Part shown: positions 61,747-64,000 of the stretch, one piece after another
Numbering within the stretch: the stretch's first letter is position 1
Layout: each line of letters starts with the position of its first letter
Source of the DNA: Hydrocarboniphaga sp.
Lineage (GTDB): Bacteria > Pseudomonadota > Gammaproteobacteria > Nevskiales > Nevskiaceae
NCBI RefSeq assembly: GCF_028291725.1
Contig: NZ_JAQGNT010000042.1
Span: forward strand, 62,001-126,000
Reading direction: 5' to 3'
DNA: 64,000 nucleotides
Position numbers and translations under genes: made by a program
The notes under the pieces: generated by a model
Databases searched by the model: none
What the model was told of the DNA's origin: nothing
Seen by the model: the letters and a program-made list of their open reading frames with translations, nothing else

Positions 61747-64000
61747 ATGCTGAAACTCCGCTTCTGGATCTGGACCGTCGCGATGCTCGCAGTGGCGGCG
61801 TTGTTTCTCGCCGATGTGCGGCCCAAGCTGCGTGTCGAAACCGATCTGCTCGCCTTGCTGCCAGCGTCCGAACACGACGCGATGGCCAGCGAGGCACTGC
61901 GTGTGTATTCCGACGGCGTCGCGCGCAAGGCGCTGTTCCTGGTGGGCGCGCCCGACGCGGCGCAGGCACGCGCGGCCGCGGCTGTCTTCGCCAAACGCTT
62001 GAGCGATTCCAGGGTTTTTGATCAGGTTCGCCTGCAGATCGACGCCGCCGGCACCGACGTCGCCGGCGTCTACGCGCCGCATCGTGACGGCCTGCTGTCG
62101 GCACGCGCTCGGCAGCAACTCGAAACCGGGCAAGGCGATCAGCTGCTGGCCGATGCGCTACGTGCGATCTACGGTCCGGCGGCTGCGCTGCGGCCGCTGC
62201 CAGTCGTTCAGGACCCGCTGAATCTGCTCGGCGATTTTCTGAGCCAGGCGCTGGTACCGATCGGCGCCGCAGTTCTGCGGGACGGCGTGCTCATGGTGTC
62301 CAATGAAAAGGCCCGCTATGTGCTCGTCAGTACCGAACTCAGCGGCAGTCCGTTCGCCAGCGACACTCAGGATCGGGTGATGCCGGTGCTCGACGCGGCG
62401 CTGGCGGAAGCACGCGCGACGCCCGGTGTTGCCGTGCTCTGCTCCGGCCTGCTGCTGCACGCCGCGCAGGCGACACGCTCGGCGCAGCGCGAAATCGGCA
62501 CCGTCGGCACGCTGTCGATGATCGGCGTCGTGCTGATGGTGCTGCTGACTTTTCGATCGATCCGGCCGCTATGGCTCGCGGTGCTGGTACTCGGCAGCGG
62601 CGCACTCGCCGCGATCACTGCCTGCCACTACCTATTCGGCAAGATTCACCTGATCACCCTGGTGTTCGGTACCGGCCTGATCGGCGTCGGCATCGATTAC
62701 TCGAATCACTTTCTGGCCGACCAGTTCCACCATCCGCAGCACTGGACGCCGCAGCGCGCGATGCGCCACATCGGCCCCGGCATCGCGATGGGCATGAGCT
62801 GCGCCGTGCTCGGCTATGCCGCGCTCGCGCTCGCGCCGCTGCCGGGCTTGCGGCAGATGGCGATCTTCTCGGCGGTCGGCTTGCTGGCATCCTGCCTTTC
62901 GGTGCTGTGCTGGTATCCGCTGCTGGCGCGCGCCGGCCGTCGCCTCGACCCTCCCCTGCTGTTGCGTGTGTCGCTGCGCATCGACACGCTCGTCGGCCGC
63001 ATCGCGGCCGCGCGCGCGTCGCGCTGGCTGCTGTTGGCGACGGTGCTGATCGGCGTATTCGGTCTGTGGCGCCTGCACTTCGCCGACGACGTGCGATTGC
63101 TGCAGTCGTCGACGCCGGATCTGCTGCGCCAGGAGCGCGAAGTCCGCGAGCTGCTGCGCGACGTGCCGGACAGCCGTGTGTTCCTGGTGCGCGGCGCCAG
63201 TCCAGGCGCGGTACTCGCCGCGGAAGAACAGCTGCGCGTATCACTCGACGCGCTGGTTGCGCGTGGCGCGCTCGCATCGTATCTCGCGCTGAGCCGCGAG
63301 CTGCCATCGGCCCAGCGCCAGATCCACGATCGCGAACTCGTGGCCGCGCAGCTGTACTCGGTGAACGGCATCGCGCCGCGGCTGCTGGCACAGCTGGGCT
63401 TCGCGCCGGACGTGATCGCGGCGCAGCAGCGGCGCTTCGGCGCTACCGGCAACGACGCTCCGCTGCTGCTCGAAGACTGGCTGCAGACGCCGATCGCACA
63501 GCCTTTCCGCAGCCTGTGGCTGGGACGCATCGGCGATGGTTATGCGTCGGTGGTCGCGCCGGTCGGCGTCCGCGACGCGGCCGCGGTCGCGAGTGTCACC
63601 GCGCCCGGCGCACGCTACATCGACAAGGTCGCGGACATCTCCGCCGCGCTCGGACGCTACCGGGAACGCGCCGCGCTGCTGATCGCTGGCGCCTATGCGC
63701 TGATCGGCCTGCTCCTGGTCTGGCGCTACGGCGCGAAAACCGCGCTGCGGCTGCTCGCAGTACCGGTCGGCGCGGCGCTGCTGACGCTGTCGCTGTTCGG
63801 TCTGGCCGGCGCCAGCGCCAGCCTGTTCAACGTGCTGGCGCTGTTCCTGGTGCTCGGCCTGGGCGTGGATTACGCGGTGTTTCTGCGCGAAGCCGGCGAA
63901 GCCCGCGGCGCGACCTTGCTGGCGCTGAGTCTGTCGACGCTGGGAACGGTGTTGTCCTACGGCCTGCTGGCTTTCAGCGCCACGCCCTTCATCCGCTCGC
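61747..64000 (+). CDS. MMPL/RND-type exporter of the pigment cluster, partial
   Basis: The frame starts at the ATG at 61747 and runs open to the right edge (751 codons visible). It has an N-terminal helix (WIWTVAMLAVAALFLADV), a periplasmic domain, a five- to six-helix MMPL block (IGTVGTLSMIGVVLMVLLTF, LITLVFGTGLIGVGIDYSNH), a second periplasmic domain and the start of the second helix block (LLTLSLFGLAGASASLFNVL, LALFLVLGLGVDYAVFLREA). The G-[IV]-D-Y motif occurs in both halves, typical of MMPL transporters. It probably exports the aryl-polyene lipid. Confidence 0.92.
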   Translation, partial: MLKLRFWIWTVAMLAVAALFLADVRPKLRVETDLLALLPASEHDAMASEALRVYSDGVARKALFLVGAPDAAQARAAAAVFAKRLSDSRVFDQVRLQIDAAGTDVAGVYAPHRDGLLSARARQQLETGQGDQLLADALRAIYGPAAALRPLPVVQDPLNLLGDFLSQALVPIGAAVLRDGVLMVSNEKARYVLVSTELSGSPFASDTQDRVMPVLDAALAEARATPGVAVLCSGLLLHAAQATRSAQREIGTVGTLSMIGVVLMVLLTFRSIRPLWLAVLVLGSGALAAITACHYLFGKIHLITLVFGTGLIGVGIDYSNHFLADQFHHPQHWTPQRAMRHIGPGIAMGMSCAVLGYAALALAPLPGLRQMAIFSAVGLLASCLSVLCWYPLLARAGRRLDPPLLLRVSLRIDTLVGRIAAARASRWLLLATVLIGVFGLWRLHFADDVRLLQSSTPDLLRQEREVRELLRDVPDSRVFLVRGASPGAVLAAEEQLRVSLDALVARGALASYLALSRELPSAQRQIHDRELVAAQLYSVNGIAPRLLAQLGFAPDVIAAQQRRFGATGNDAPLLLEDWLQTPIAQPFRSLWLGRIGDGYASVVAPVGVRDAAAVASVTAPGARYIDKVADISAALGRYRERAALLIAGAYALIGLLLVWRYGAKTALRLLAVPVGAALLTLSLFGLAGASASLFNVLALFLVLGLGVDYAVFLREAGEARGATLLALSLSTLGTVLSYGLLAFSATPFIRS

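Overview
The window is high-GC DNA from a polar-flagellated gammaproteobacterium. The housekeeping blocks follow the Pseudomonas/Xanthomonas/Nevskiales pattern: aroQ-accBC-prmA-fis-purH; moeB-prmC-prfA; hemA facing TPR-lolB-ispE-tRNA-Gln-prs; and rplY-pth-ychF. The lineage is inferred from gene order and protein sequence only; a member of the Nevskiales/Solimonadaceae or a relative fits best, and the species cannot be named.

Layout. 1-5353: fatty-acid and purine housekeeping genes. 5364-7567: two convergent receiver-plus-histidine-kinase proteins meeting at a palindromic repeat. 7672-10768: moeB-prmC-prfA with a downstream JAMM-fold protein that has lost its catalytic residues. 10826-16814: an accessory block separating prfA from hemA. 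It holds a RelE-like/SF1-helicase/ankyrin fusion, a secreted protein, a VapBC pair and a doubly broken MazEF pair. 16996-22851: hemA, TPR protein, lolB, ispE, tRNA-Gln with a decayed second copy, and prs. 22961-30988: a GNAT protein, a DegP/MucD-type protease with an OmpR-type two-component system, rplY, pth and ychF. 31038-32782: two truncated-looking genes. 32788-45620: sixteen flagellar genes, all on the minus strand, in two units (fliE-F-G-H-I-J-K and fliL-M-N-O-P-Q-R-flhB), each preceded by a sigma-54-type promoter. 45817-51452: a HugZ-like protein, then a 1418-residue RHS protein with a candidate membrane immunity protein. 51473-64000: a divergent aryl-polyene-type pigment cluster that runs off the right edge.

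How the genes work together. The flagellar genes supply the export apparatus, C-ring and MS-ring. The pigment cluster has two carrier proteins, an AMP-ligase, a ketosynthase with chain-length factor, three hotdog dehydratase-like proteins, two acyltransferases, a glycosyltransferase, a thioesterase, a LolA-like carrier and an MMPL exporter. That is a near-complete kit for making, attaching and exporting an aryl polyene lipid. The ketoreductase and second ketosynthase expected for such a pathway are not in view.

The window is also rich in short palindromic elements bounded by GTAG and CTAC, the end tetranucleotide typical of REP/BIME elements. Several sit exactly at gene ends and supply the TAG stop codon, and one lies in frame inside fliP. 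The most unusual single gene is the toxin-fold/helicase/ankyrin fusion at 10826-13786.
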